Of a stretch of 64,000 nt of DNA, positions 23,281 through 34,356 are shown piece by piece. Under the pieces are notes generated by a model. It searched no databases and was not told where the DNA came from. It was given only the letters and a program-made list of their open reading frames with translations. The position numbers were made by a program, and so were the translations under genes. The first letter of the stretch is position 1; each line of letters opens with the position of its first letter. The DNA lies in assembly GCA_030789695.1 (NCBI GenBank), contig CM061135.1, positions 105,967,262 to 106,031,261 on the forward strand. Reading direction: 5' to 3'. Source of the DNA: Scilla litardierei (lineage: Eukaryota; Streptophyta; Magnoliopsida; Asparagales; Asparagaceae).

Positions 23281-23498
23281 CCTCCAGTTGAGGTCTTCGT
23301 TCTTTTGCACCCTTAGTGAAACGTTGATTCCATCGAAGATTAAGGGAAGATAAAAGGGAATGCGATTGTACTCTTAAGAGTCCTATCGGACTAGTACATT
23401 TGGAGAAAAAGGAAAAGGAAATGAGGCTAGACAGAGGGATGTGAACCTAGATAATCCCCTCGGACTAGGCTGCGACTGGGGGGAGAGACCTCGCCAGC

Positions 23499-24785
23499 TC
23501 ACTCTATGATGCGGAGGGGCCCTTGGACGGTGTTGATCATCTTCCCCTTGTCTGGCTGCATGGAGGTCCCCTCTCCATGGGCTGGCTCATCGGTTAAGCT
23601 CCTGGCGTGTCCTCGGCTCATCAGCTTCTCGATGTCCTTCTTTAAATGCCAGCAATCTTCAGTGTCGTGGCCGTCGTCCTTGTGGTACTTGCAGTATTTC
23701 TCCCTATTCTTCCCACCTCTTTTCGCCCTCGGTGGGGGGCGATCGGCGCGTTCTTCCTTCTGCACTTGGGCGAGGACGGCGTCTGGGGTGGCGTCTCTCG
23801 TACCTTCTCCGCGCTGCCTGTTTCTCGGCCTCTTCTCGGTCCGGTATCCTTCGGGGCTGCCTCGTCCGCTGTCGCCGCGTTTGGTCCCTCGAGTGGCTTT
23901 TCCTGCATCCACGGCCAAGGCCTCCTCGGTCAACATGAAGCGCTCGGCCCTTGCCATGATCCCGGGGAGGTCCTTCGGGGGATCGTTGTGCAGGGACTTC
24001 TTGAGGCCTCTGTGGCGAAGCCCTTTCTTAAGGGCCGTTTGGACCACCAGGTCGGGAGGGCTGTTCACGTTCAGCCTCTCCGCATTGAAGCGGCGCATGA
24101 ACTGCCGGAGCGGCTCGGCCGAGCCTTGCACTATGTTGAACAGATGTTCAGCATCAGGCTTGATCTGCCTCCCTGCCATGAACTGCTTGCAGAACAACTG
24201 GGTGAGTTCCTCAAAGCTGTCGATGGAGCGGCTGGGCAGGCTACGGTACCAGGTCCTCGCCGCTCCCCTGAGAGTAGAATAGAAGCCTCGGCAGAGCAGG
24301 TCATCGTCAGCTCCTTGGAAGTACATGTCCCCCTCGTAGTCCATTACGTGGTTTCCTGGGTCCCCTATCCCGTCGTACTTCCCCAGCGCCGGGATCCTGA
24401 ATCGAGAGGGGACCCGTGCGTCGGTTATTCTCCGTGATAGGGGGCACCGGTCTCCGTGGATGCCCCCGGGGATTCGACAGTCGCCTGCCTCTGGCTCGTT
24501 CAGTGGTGGAGGGTGCACAGGCACCGGCGGGGCTGGCTCCACGGCCCTCGCCATGCTGGGGGTCGGGCTGACCCGGCGCTCCCGGCTCCTCCGGCGGGAG
24601 CTCCTGCTCCGCCGTGATCGGTCTCTCGAGTGGTGTCGTTGGATGCGCCATTCCCCTCCTCTGGGATGGGGGGCATGCGCTTCCTTCCATTGCTGGCTCG
24701 TGCCATTGCTGGTGTGGTTTGCTTCTTCGTGGGACGGTTTTCGGTTCCCACAGACGGCGCCAGATGTTTCAGAGTGTTTTCTCAC
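23499..24785 (-). CDS. gag: Gag of inner Tat element
   Basis: Nucleocapsid/capsid polyprotein of a Tat-type element. The open frame begins upstream inside the LTR (24785) and crosses the primer site. The first in-frame ATG past that site is at 24554 (MARAVEPAPPVPV), the more likely start. Arginine/serine-rich residues precede the capsid domain (around 24400-23950: VPSRFRIPALGKYDGIGDP, FYSTLRGAARTWYRSLPSRS, LTQLFCKQFMAGRQ, LRQFMRRFNAE). Near the C-terminus is a Tat-typical zinc-binding-like CKYHKDDGHDTEDCWHLKKD, then a stop after LRIIE at 23499. No frameshift is visible, so the protein may still be made. The expected protease does not follow. Confidence 0.87.
   Translation of the reverse strand: MRKHSETSGAVCGNRKPSHEEANHTSNGTSQQWKEAHAPHPRGGEWRIQRHHSRDRSRRSRSSRRRSRERRVSPTPSMARAVEPAPPVPVHPPPLNEPEAGDCRIPGGIHGDRCPLSRRITDARVPSRFRIPALGKYDGIGDPGNHVMDYEGDMYFQGADDDLLCRGFYSTLRGAARTWYRSLPSRSIDSFEELTQLFCKQFMAGRQIKPDAEHLFNIVQGSAEPLRQFMRRFNAERLNVNSPPDLVVQTALKKGLRHRGLKKSLHNDPPKDLPGIMARAERFMLTEEALAVDAGKATRGTKRGDSGRGSPEGYRTEKRPRNRQRGEGTRDATPDAVLAQVQKEERADRPPPRAKRGGKNREKYCKYHKDDGHDTEDCWHLKKDIEKLMSRGHARSLTDEPAHGEGTSMQPDKGKMINTVQGPLRIIE
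24743..24762 (-). other. Primer binding site of inner Tat
   Basis: The reverse strand reads tggcgccgtctgtgggaacc, two bases after the 5' LTR. This TGGCGCC-type site is typical of Tat elements. I do not assign the tRNA with certainty; the acceptor-stem sequence would suit a tRNA ending AGACGGCGCCA. Confidence 0.8.
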
Positions 24786-25685
24786 TACAAAGCATTGACC
24801 GTGGACAACCCGGTCAACGTGGTCAAGGGGCCCGTTTGGGTCCCTCGGGCGAGTCGAGTTGGTGCAGTTGAGGCTCGAGTCGGACCAGCAGACGACGTAG
24901 AGCGTGTCGACTGGGTTGAATCGGGGTCCTCGGCCGTTGGTAGGGCGAGGGGTAGCCTCGGCCCGGGTCGAGACGCTCGGCCTCGGTCGGTTGCGCTCGG
25001 CCTAGGCGGTCGGACGACGAGGGGAAGCCTCAATCGTCCAGCTGGCTGCGTGGTCGGCGAGGGGCGGAGGGGAAGCCTCGGCCCGTGGATTTGATGCCCT
25101 CCTGCGTAGACGAGAACACTCTTCAGGGGGCCGGACCTTGGTTCCGGCCAAATCCCCTCCGATGCCTAAGTCAGACAGAGATCTGAAAGAGGAGGCCCGG
25201 CGGAGACGGTTCGACTCGTGAGGAGATCGGAACGGCGTCTCACGGCGCGAGCGGGGGAGGAAGGAGATGAAATGGGGGAACTAGGTCGTTGATGGAGTAC
25301 CCTAGGTTCTAGATACCTGAGAGGCGGTCCTTTGTCCTGTCGTCCTCCTAGCCCCTTTATAGACCTCCGCCGTGATTGTCCCCGACCCACGTCGCTCGTC
25401 CGCCCTCAATCGTGCCCCCTCAATCCGCCCCCCCCGTCGCCGCTCCCTGCGCCATGCCAGCATCTCCCCTTAACTGCCCTTCAGTGGTCGCGGAACCGGG
25501 GGAGCGGTTATCGCAGGAGTGGGCAAGTGGCCAACGTGTTATCGGGGCCGGGCCGGATCGACATTCAGAGGGGGGGTCCCTTATAGGGCCTTTATCGAGT
25601 GGGCCTGAGCGCGCAGATGGGCTCTTGACCGGCAATTGGGTTTCTGGGCTCGCGTCTTTCGGGTCTCGGTTAAATAGTCGTAACA
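24765..25685 (-). repeat. 5' LTR of inner Tat element
   Basis: 921 bp partner of 18619-19538, with the primer site adjacent on the internal side. Ends TGTTTCAGAG...GTAACA. Confidence 0.93.
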
Positions 25686-25690
25686 GCGAC

Positions 25691-26649
25691 CGACCTCGGG
25701 TTTGAAGGTGACATCCCTGAGGACAAGGTCACCAACTCTGAAGCTTTGCTTCTTCACCCGAGAATTGTAGTACCTTGCCATCCTTTGGATGTGCTTGATA
25801 AGACATGTTAGAGCACGATCCCTTACCTCATCGAGGAGTTCAGTGTTGAGGTCGAGTCCTTCTTCATTCGCTTGTTTGTCTAAGTACTGGAGTCGAAGAG
25901 AATGTTCGTCGACCTCAATCGGGACGACGGTTTCCGACCCATAAGCTAGCATGAAGGAGCTCTCACCAGTTGAAGCTTTGTAAGTGGTGCGGTAAGACCA
26001 AAGGATGCTAGGTAGCTTGTCAGGCCAAGATCCAGGAGCTTTACTGGCATTCTTCTTCAAGGGTTCGAGAGGTGCACTTGTTCGCAGCCTCGGCCATGCC
26101 ATTGCACTGCAGGTATGCTACAGAGGCAAAGTGGAGATTGAGGCCCCAATTCGAGAAGAATTCTCTGAAGTCCGCAGAGTCGAACTACATCCTGTTGTCC
26201 GTTACAATGGAGTGGGGTATCCTGAAGTGGTATATGATAGACTTCCAGACAAAGTTCTTCATGTCTTTTGATGTAATGCGTGCCAAGGGCTCCGCTTCGA
26301 TCCACTTGGTGAAGTAATCTACGGTGACAACTAGGAACTTCCTTCCTTCGGTTGCCATTGGGAATAGTCCGAGGATGTCGAGGCCCCACTTGGCAAATGG
26401 GACCGGGCTGAGAATTGGAATCAGGTCGGTAGGAGGAGCCTTTGTATGCTTGAAGAATTTCTGGCACTCCTCGCACCGCTTGACGAAGTTGATTGCATCC
26501 TTTAGCATAGTCAACCAATAGTATCCATGTCGAACTGTCTTATATGCCAGGGTGCGTCCACCTTGATGATTCCGGCAGAGTCCTTCATGTATCACGTGGA
26601 TCACCTCCTCGGCTCTTCTTGGCCTAAGGCACTTTAAGTAGGGCAATAC
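25691..26649 (-). pseudogene. Integrase of base Tat pol
   Basis: Reverse strand. A zinc-binding region (IHEGLCRNHQGGRTLAYKTV, CEECQKFFK) is followed by the catalytic core start (PFAKWGLDILGLFPMATEGR, VVTVDYFTKWIEAEPLARI, HSIVTDN). The C-terminal part lies at 25691-26000 (LPSILWSYRTTYKASTGESS, LAYGSETVVPIEVDEHSLR, RVGDLVLRDVTFKPEVGR). The frame changes near 26190 and 26000-26100, so it is dead. Its upstream continuation is at 61399 and downstream at 18618, across nested insertions. Confidence 0.9.
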
Positions 26650-26980
26650 TGTTGAGTATTGAACTCTCCACCTTGGTTTTGATGATGATCAAAAATAAAT
26701 CATTGTGATTAACTCATGTGATTGCAGCTAACTAAAGAGTCACCAATTACATTCAAGAAGATCAAAAGTGACTACACGTGTTGATTCAAGTAGAGAACTT
26801 GGTAGATCAACAAAGGTGAAGCATTGGCTTGAAGAACTCAAAGACCACTTCAAACCTCAAGCTAATGGCTTCAACAAATGGATGGAGATTCAATCCAAAG
26901 AGAAGAAATGAATGGATGATTCAAAAGCTCAAAGAACATCTTAAGGATCAAAGATTAGATGATGTTGGAGACATTCAAGA
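26650..26980 (+). repeat. 5' LTR of SIRE-like element, first part
   Basis: Matches 59205-59541 closely (gactctccaccttggttttg onward). Interrupted by the Ty3 element at 26981. Bases 26976-26980 (caaga) are that element's target duplication. Confidence 0.92.
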
Positions 26981-27638
26981 TGATGCAGGAGCAATCATGA
27001 CTAATCTGATGTTGGCAAGAGAAATCAAAGAAATTTCGAGCTCCAACTTTAGCTCTAAATTTCAAGTTAGTCCTCAAGCTGTTTTGGGCCAAGTTTTGCT
27101 TAGTTGGCTTCCTTAAAGGGTCAACTATGTTGAGAAGTAATTATGTTGTCAACTAAACTCAAATGAAGATTGAATTTCAAATAAAGAGGTAGTTGAAGGG
27201 TTTGGACAAATTTTGAAGACTTTTGGCATTGGAATTCAACAATAACATTTACTTTTCCAGCATTCAATGCCTAGTAAGTTGTAGCCCATTCAATGTCTAG
27301 AAAGTTGTAGCCTTGTAAAGTGTAGCATATTCAATGTCTAATAAGTTGTAGCCTATTTAATGTCTAGTAAGTTGTAGCATAGTAAAGTGTACCCTAGTAA
27401 GTTGTGTAATCAACCTTGGAAGTTGTTGGCTATTAAATGCTGATGTATGTCATTTTCAATATTGTATGTCTTTTTTAAAAAAAGAGTCCTTGTAGCTCAA
27501 AAGATCAGTTTTGTTGAATGAAAATTCTGAAGTTCCAATTTCTTTCAAAACTTGTTTTAAACCTTGTTTTCTTTATCTAACCGTGGGAAGGTTAGTGGTG
27601 AGACAAGTGAGTTCTTTATCAATTGGGAGGGTGGCCTA
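26981..27638 (+). repeat. 5' LTR of nested Ty3 element, first part
   Basis: Colinear with the 3' LTR from 49277. It contains 33 bp (tcctcaagctgttttgggcc onward, near 27070) absent from the 3' LTR. Bases 27634-27638 (gccta) are the copia target duplication; the LTR resumes at 45907. Confidence 0.9.
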
Positions 27639-28210
27639 TGTGGGATCCTGTCAAAACAACGACATTAGGATTGAATAATAAAGTAGAGACTTACGTTTAC
27701 GTACGCGGCACCGTAATCTCTGAACTTTGCCCTTGGATTCGCCACAACGGTCGATACTTCGTCACGGAGGATCGAAGCGTAGTTTCACCGTCTAAATCTC
27801 TAATTAGAAGAGGATTTTAATGGAAGGGAGAAGAAGAACATAAGATGCCTTTTGCAAACTTATGGCATGGAAAGTGTAGTATGAATGCCTTACCCTTGGG
27901 TCCTATTTATAGGCTTTAGGGGTAGTTATTGTAGGAAATAACTAAATATAAGCTTATTAGCCTATATTAGCACATTCATTTATCCTCTTCTTCATTCACT
28001 TATCAAGTGCCTTTATGCACTTATAAAGTGACTTTTTCCACTTATCGAGTGGCTTTTTCCACTTATCGAGTTGCTTTTTCCACTTATCGAGTGGTCCTTT
28101 TCACACGAGAAAAGGTTCCCTCCGTGCACGCTTTCGTGCACGCGACATCTGAGGTCCGTATTCCCTCATACATCCCCTCATGGGTGTATTCATGTCGTCC
28201 ATATCCAACA
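27639..28210 (-). repeat. 3' LTR of nested copia
   Basis: 572 bp against 551 bp in the partner. The 21 bp difference is one extra copy of a 21 bp repeat (see 27997). A reverse-strand TATA box (tataaata) lies at 27904-27911. The adjacent internal end reads, on the reverse strand, agtgggaga, the polypurine tract. Confidence 0.93.
27997..28101 (-). repeat. 21 bp repeats in copia LTR, upstream of TATA
   Basis: Five units of the type cacttatcgagtggctttttc start at 27997, 28018, 28039, 28060 and 28081. The other LTR has four (45709, 45730, 45751, 45772). Each holds an imperfect palindrome CACTtatcgAGTG. In element orientation the array lies about 85-190 bp upstream of the TATA box, where enhancer repeats occur in some plant copia LTRs. 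Confidence 0.85.
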
Positions 28211-29224
28211 TCTCCCACTCACACTAGAGGGGATTGTAAGGAAACATCTTTTCCTTTAACGCTTCTGTTTGTCATACCGAGAAATAGGTCGTGTGACCGG
28301 CATGCGCATAGAGTCCGCTGTTGTGCACTTGTTAGAGATACACAACACTCCTCGAGGTGCAAAGTTGAGTAGATCAACGCATGCTTTACCCTAGATTATT
28401 TCTTCACATTTCTTATACTTTATATTCAACAATTGAATCCCATCTGGATTACAATTGGCTGGCCAGCTTTGAATCTTTAAAGTCTAAATGTGAATATGAA
28501 ATTAATCTTCCTCTTCTTGCGATCCTTTCGATCTTGACCTGACTTGCTTTTCTAACATGCCCCGCCGGACCGAATTGACCATAGTCCATAAGCAACATGC
28601 TAAGATAGCAATCACCCAGTCAAACTTAAAGGAACCAATTAGAGTCCATAAGGGTAGTGAGTTAAGACCCATGTGATCTTTGGGTCTCACATAATAGTAA
28701 ACAAAATTACTATTCTAACCCAATGGTCAAAATGCATACGTAGTATGAATACGTATTACAACATCACTCCTTTCCCAGGGAGCGTATGTCTTAATGATGT
28801 TGTAAGGATGATGATCAGACACCACAATGTCTGATTTTGAGTCCCTTTTACTACTCAAATAATCTTCTGGACCCACATCCCGCATAAGACAGATAGGATT
28901 TAAGAATCCTCTTAGATCTTTTGTAAGCATCCATATGATGCAGATCTTTCATACGACCATTTTGTTTAAGTCATGACTCTAAATCATCCGTATGACGATT
29001 TTGACTTTAAACAGGTCTCATCTTTATTTTATCCGTCTTATATAATAAAGGCGGTTGCTCATGTGAGAGAGCCAACCTTAATCTGTCCGACATACTAGAA
29101 AACCAGCTGAGATTTAAAAAATGTACACAAACATTTTCAAGAAATTCATATGCAATGTTGAAAAGAACTTATTCTTTTATTAAATTTGATCTTTCATAGA
29201 CATGGAAATATACATTGATACAAC
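28211..29224 (-). other. Copia 3' untranslated region
   Basis: Between the pol stop (29225-29227) and the 3' LTR. It contains several purine/pyrimidine-rich tracts and a purine tract (on the reverse strand) at the LTR boundary. No coding sequence recognised. Confidence 0.65.
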
Positions 29225-29298
29225 TCAGCTCTTACGCAATCCTTGAGATGATAAGTGTTTGTAAAACACATCTCTGGGGATCGCCTTCGTAAGTGGAT
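29225..29298 (-). pseudogene. Last codons of copia pol
   Basis: The reverse strand reads LTKAIPRDVFYKHLSSQGLRKS and a TGA at 29225-29227. Removing the Athila element and one tggat rejoins this to HEMIADP at 38121, giving the usual ADPLTK end of copia RNase H. Confidence 0.9.
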
Positions 29299-29861
29299 TG
29301 ACGTGCGTAAATATTTCATATATTCACGCAGGTTTTCTTTTGTGTTTCTCCGTATTTTTCCGCCGTCTTTTATTCGTTTTCTCGTATTTTCTCGTTTTCT
29401 TTCACTTTTCTTTGTTTCTCCATGTTTGCAGGAGATTTTAACGACGATATCTCAAGTCCCCGGAGCAACGGGAGGAGTCACGCGTGATCCAGGGGGTCAA
29501 ATGACGAAGAATACATCTTTCAGCCCCTCACCCGGTCGGTTGGTCATCTCCAACCGATCGGGTGATGCACGCGTGCACCACCCGGTCTCAGCCGGAGCTC
29601 AAGTGAAAGTCACCCGACCGGTTCACAGGCCGGTTCAACGGGGGCCAACTCTCTGTCTTCTCAAGCCAAATTCCAACCGATCGGGTGACTCTCACCCGAT
29701 CGGTTCATCTGTAGCTGATGCTGAGGAGCCGAAGACACGGGCACCCAACCGATCCCTTCACCCGATGGCGCCAAGATCCAACCGGTCACTCCAAGAACTC
29801 AACCGACCGGTTCATATGACCGGGTGAAAGTCCGCTGTTTTCTGTTTATTATCTGTAACGG

Positions 29862-29899
29862 ATCACCCGATCGGTTGACTTGTCAACCGATCGGGTGAT
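29862..29899. promoter_or_regulatory. Perfect 38 bp palindrome in LTR promoter
   Basis: Two 18-base arms (atcacccgatcggttgac and its exact complement) are separated by tt. It ends 9 bp before the TATA box. It is conserved in the 3' LTR at 37118-37155, also 9 bp before a TATA box (37165). It could bind a dimeric factor or form a hairpin in U3 transcripts; neither is shown. Confidence 0.85.
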
Positions 29900-29908
29900 A
29901 CGAGATCC

Positions 29909-29916
29909 TATAAATA
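29909..29916 (+). promoter_or_regulatory. TATA box of Athila 5' LTR
   Basis: TATAAATA, followed by aggacccctagggttcc. The same element occurs in the 3' LTR at 37165-37172. It is the likely core promoter for the genomic RNA. Confidence 0.75.
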
Positions 29917-30870
29917 GGACCCCTAGGGTTCCAGAAATGGGGAGCTGCTAGTTTTTACTGTTTTCTCCTATTTGTGACGGCTGTAATTACTCTTTTATTG
30001 TAAGTTTTCAGATCTTTCTTAAACTTTAGTATTATCTTAATTGCTCTATTTCCTTCGCATTCCAATCGTCTGATTATGATTTCAACGGTTCATTTTCGTT
30101 TATATCGCTTTTTAATGAATATTTGTGAGTAGTTCCCAAATCTGGGATTTTGGCGGAAACCCCTTCGGGGGCTCTTCCCGATGCATCCATAGGGTTAGGA
30201 AATCGATAGGGATTAGGAATCTAACGGTTACGCGGGGTGTTTCATTGTCATCGGCGGGAAAAAGACCGCCTTTGACCGTCGGGCCAAGGGGGAATAAACT
30301 TGGCGGTTGACTCCCTAGCCATAGCTCACGCCCTTAGCATAGACGCCGAATCCTAGCGCGCGGGAGCGGCAGGATGAGACGTTGGGAGTTATCGTTGCGA
30401 GCTTAGTGCTCCCGGAATCGATCAGTGTTAATGGACATGGGAGTGCCCACTGATCGAATCTGGGAAGTCCGGTGTATCATCCTGGGCACCGACCGGAATA
30501 TCGGGCCCATGGGATGCCGGTACCACTTTCAGAGGCAACGTCTCACCATTAGACCCTAATCCCGATCGCTCTCCTGCCCGTAGGCAGTATCAGGGAGAGT
30601 CATTCGTTGGAGTGGAAACCAAAGTCCCGGGTTTATTTTCTTATTGTTCATACCTTGCATTCTTTTCTCGTGACAACATATCAACCGATTCGGGCTAGCT
30701 CGCCCACGGGGTGATTTTGGTCCTCCTTGACACAAGCACATCCTAGCCTCCCTATGTTCGACCCCCAAGCCACATTACAACACCGTGCGTTTGCGGTTAC
30801 AAATATCTAAACCCCCACGCGGGTCCCCCGGCCATTTGCGGTTAGCAAGCCGGGGCACACGTCAAGTTTA

Positions 30871-30888
30871 TGGCGCCGTTGCCGGGGA
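30871..30888 (+). other. Primer binding site, tRNA-Asp
   Basis: tggcgccgttgccgggga is the 18-base complement of the 3' end of plant tRNA-Asp(GUC) including CCA. It lies six bases after the LTR, as is typical of Athila. Confidence 0.93.
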
Positions 30889-31027
30889 GGCAACGTGCTT
30901 GTTATTTTAGGATCTCTTGAACCCTAGTGTCTAGCTCTTATCCCTACCTCGCGATAATTTTCGCATTCTTCTTTTTCCTTTTTTATTTTCTTATTTTTAT
31001 TTCTTATCTTATCTGTTTCTCTCCCAC

Positions 31028-33795
31028 TTGTCGCTTCACGGGTGTTTGTTGTTTTTTATGCGCAGGAGTTCAAGAAGTCTCGACGACTTGATTCCCGTTG
31101 ATCCAGAGATTAACGCCACCCTTAGGTGTTTGGTCGCTGAGAAGCGAAGAAGAGAGGATCCTGAGGCAATGGAGGAGAACACCCCGCCCAAATCCCTGTT
31201 GGAGTACTCGATGCCATCTATCGAGTCCACTTCTGCCATCCGTCCTCCAGCTATCACGGCCCAAAGCTTTGAGCTAAAGCCGTCTTTGGTTACATGGATC
31301 AAGCAGGATCAGTTTGCGGGTGCACCCATGGAGAGCCCGATCGAGCATCTAGACTCCTTCTTGGAGAAATGTGACACCTTCCGGATTAATGGTGTCACGA
31401 CTGAGGCGATCCGCCTGAAGCTGTTCCCCTTCTCGTTGCGAGACAAAGCCAAGCAATGGCTTAGGGGGAAGGACCCCAACACTTTCAATACCTGGGAGAA
31501 GCTCTCCAACGCTTTTCTGACGAAGTTCTTTCCTCCGGGGAAGAACATGAAGTTGAGGAGTGAGATCTCCTCCTTCTCCCAGGCCAGCCACGAGTCCTTG
31601 CATGAAGCTTGGACGAGATACAAGGAGATGCAAAGAAGATGCCCTCACCATGAGCTTCCGAAGTGGCAGATTATTAATCTGTTCTACAATGGGCTGAGGG
31701 ATGACCTGAAATCTTCTATGGACGCTGCGGCTGAGGGTTCCTTCATGTCAAGGAGCGAGGAAGATACCGGACATATTCTGAAAAATATGGCATCCAACAA
31801 TGAGCGGTGGTGTGACGAGAGAGCCGCACCCAGGTCTGGGGGTATACACAGAGTCGAGGACGTCGACAAACTTTCGAGCAAGTTCGACTTGCTTTCGACC
31901 CAGATCTCCGCACTAATGGTAGGAGCCGGTGGGGCCGGTACACAACAGATTTCAGCGGTAGAATCCGAATTCTTTGGGGAATTTGACGGTGGTGACGTCT
32001 CACCACCGTTGGATCAGGCGAGCGCACTATTTTACAACCCCGCGGGAAATGCGCCGTATCCGCCAAGAACCAATTCCAACCCGGCCTACTCTCCAAACAA
32101 CCGGAACCACCCTAACTTTGGTTACCGTCCACCATTCCAGCCCTCGCCGCCTCAGCAGCCGCAGCAACACACATATCAGCTGACTAGGCCACAGCAAAGT
32201 TAAATTCAGCAGCAACAATATCAGCAGCAACCTCAGCAACAATTTTACGCCCCCAGGAATCAGCAGCCAATCCAGCAGCAGCAGCAGTATGGCCAACAGA
32301 GGGCCGTCTCTCCGGTTGAGTCTCTCTTGACTCAATATATAACCAACCAGGAGAAGATCAATCAAAAGCTGGAAATGGGTCAGCGGGCCCTCACGGACCA
32401 AGTAACCCAGCTGGGGTTACAAGTGGCGACCCTTTCAAGGTCACAAAACCAATTGTCGCCACAACCGGAGGTGAACCCGAGGGGAGCAACCCAAACGTCG
32501 GCACTCGTGCACGAGCACACAAATGTATCCGCTATCGTTCTGAGAAGCGGGACATAAATCCCTACTAGAGTGCCCCCTAACAGACTGGAAGCACCGTTGG
32601 TCGTCGAGCGACCGATCAAAAAATCAAACAACGCCGGTGCTTCGTCATCAAATCCTACGACTCCGGAGGGAGTCTCTGAAGAAGAGAAGAAGAAGAACGA
32701 GGAAGGGAGCCGGAAAGTGTTCAAACCCGTTATGCCTTTTCCACAACGGTTAGCTCAGGCCAAAATCGACGAGAAATATGGCAAGTTCTTCACCATGGTC
32801 AAGGACCTGAGCATGCAAATCCCCTTCCTGGAAGCAATCGAAACATTCCCCTCCTATGCGAAATTCCTGAAGGATTTGGTGACGAGAGGGTCTAGAAAGG
32901 AGAAAGTTGTGTTGACGGCGGAGTGTAGCGCTCTCATCCAGAGGGCAAATCCGCCGAAACTTAAAGACCCGGGGAGCTTCTCAATCCCTTGCACGATCGG
33001 GACAGTAAAGATTCATCGTGTACTCGTCGATCTCGGAGCGAGTGTCAGTTTGATGCCCTTATCGATGTATAAGAGGATAGGAATGGGTGATCTGGAGCCC
33101 ACCGGTATGACCCTACAACTTGCTGACCGGTCGGTCAAATATCCGGTGGGGATTGTGGATGACCTCCCCGTCAATGTAAAAGGGGTGCATGTGCCAGTGG
33201 ACTTTGTTATCATGGACATGCCTGAAGACGCACACACCCCTATCATCCTGGGACGGCCTTTCATGGCCACTGCTGGCATTTTGATTGATGTGAAGAATGG
33301 AAAACTTTCGCTAAACGTCAGCGGGGAAAAGGTTGAATTTGATCTGGGGTTGTCCATGAAATACCCCGATCCCCCAGATGACCCTTGGTGTAATTTGCTG
33401 GAGGTGGAAGAAGACAAAGCTGCTGAAGAGAGCTCCTGGGAGATTCTCTTAAGAAACCCCCCGATGACTTGGGGGATTCAGAAGACCAATACGGCCCCAA
33501 GAACAATGATGCTGCTGGGAAAGCAAGTGCAGCATGTACGAACCCTCCCGGGTTCCCCAAGGCTCCTCCTGCGAGGAAATCGGGGAAAGAACCCATGGAC
33601 CTCACCAAAGACGAGGTCCGGATCCTTAAGAAGATGGCGATGAACGCCAATGCGAAAGAGAAGCCCCCGGATCCCAAAAACAAGGAGAGGGTGGTCGAGC
33701 AAATCTTTCTCCAGCCGCTGACTACTCCAAAGGCTGTAAGCTCCGATGAAGAAGAGATGCCGAACTTCGGGCATCACCCGTATCAACCACTGTGA
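31028..33795 (+). pseudogene. Athila gag-protease, interrupted by two stops and a frameshift
   Basis: One frame runs from 31028 to 33643 with in-frame stops at 32201-32203 and 32555-32557. The gag domain (31230-31800) has LKPSLVTWIKQDQFAGAP, LKLFPFSLRDKAKQWLRG, LSNAFLTKFFPPGKN and CPHHELPKWQIINLFYNGL, as in Athila. A Gln/Pro-rich linker at 32060-32300 has no clear CCHC knuckle. The protease (32960-33360) has the DLGAS active-site variant in VLVDLGASVSLMPLSMYKR and TPIILGRPFMATAGILID. Near 33470 the frame shifts, and the tail continues to a stop at 33793-33795 (FGHHPYQPL). No RT follows. Upstream Met choices at 31028 or 31058 are uncertain. Confidence 0.88.
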
Positions 33796-34356
33796 ACATC
33801 ACTTGCGGGCGTCGAGCCAACGACGTTAAACAAGTGCGCTTCATGGGAGGCAACCCATGCTCTAAACTTTTGCCCCACTTTTTAGTGTTATTTTTTACTT
33901 TATTTTATCTATTTTTATAAATAAAATCAGTCGCAAGAACATCCGTTTAGGGACTTAGACAATCTGTTGGTTTTTACAGGAAACAAAGCCCCAACCGATC
34001 GGTTGATAACTCAACCGATCGGTTGGGATGTATCAGATACAAGCCGCAACTGTCCCCAAATGAACCGATCGGTTGAAGAATGGAGAGACCGTGTGACAGA
34101 CCGGGTGATCTGGGGAGGATTCTCGAGAAATTTTTGGGGAATATCAACCGATCGGGTGAGTTAGAGCACGATCGGTTGAGGCGACCGGGTGAGCAACCCT
34201 CAATTCTCGGGAAAATGAGTGGAGCGGCCAACCGATCGGTTGACAAGTCAACTGACCGGTTCGCCTGTAGCACTTCTTTGGCAAGAATTTTTGACCTAAC
34301 CGTCAACCGATCGGGTGACAAGTCACCCGATCGGTTCGACTTTAAACCCTATAAAA
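33796..34356 (+). promoter_or_regulatory. Internal motif array and TATA box in Athila element
   Basis: After the post-pol motif, 33990-34336 carries at least eight CAACCGATCGGTTG/CACCCGATCGG-type sites. The last two form an inverted pair (15-base arms at 34305-34319 and 34322-34336, loop aa). TATAAAA follows 13 bp later at 34350-34356. This repeats the LTR promoter layout and may be a second promoter for the downstream proline-rich ORF. Transcription is inferred. Confidence 0.6.

Larger units (their letters stand above)
18619..25685 (-). mobile_element. Inner Tat-type element with gag but no pol
   Basis: Complete ends: LTRs at 18619-19538 and 24765-25685 starting TGTTTCAGAG and ending GTAACA. 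The flanking 5 bp are tcgac (18614-18618) and gcgac (25686-25690), one mismatch. On the reverse strand the order is 5' LTR, primer site, gag, 90 bp tandem repeat, an antisense accessory ORF with its own TATA box, polypurine tract, 3' LTR. Protease, RT, RNase H and integrase are absent between gag (ending 23499) and the repeat, so it must depend on enzymes from a full-length relative. The LTRs differ by only a modest number of changes by eye, so the insertion is much younger than its host. GC content is high compared with its neighbours. Confidence 0.93.
29299..30864 (+). repeat. 5' LTR of Athila-type element
   Basis: 1566 bp. Contains about ten CCGATCGG-type motifs at 29530-29900, a perfect palindrome at 29862-29899 and a TATA box at 29909. 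Short ORFs in the U3 and downstream parts are not supported as genes. Confidence 0.93.

Noticed and set aside
22681..23310. Opposed 190-210 codon frames with repeated RRGRRPVLSRG-like words
   Set aside because: The 90 bp period keeps every frame open; both strands are open over the same DNA and neither has a conserved domain.
26900..27127. A tandem or recombined second Ty3 element, because pol-end-like sequence precedes an LTR-like start at 27128
   Set aside because: The true LTR starts at TGATG (26981 and 49277). The pol frame simply runs into the LTR at the 3' end, so the same codons appear in both LTRs.
29500..34340. Could the regularly recurring CCGATCGG words be a CRISPR array?
   Set aside because: The spacing is irregular, words occur in both orientations, no cas genes exist and the context is a plant LTR retrotransposon.
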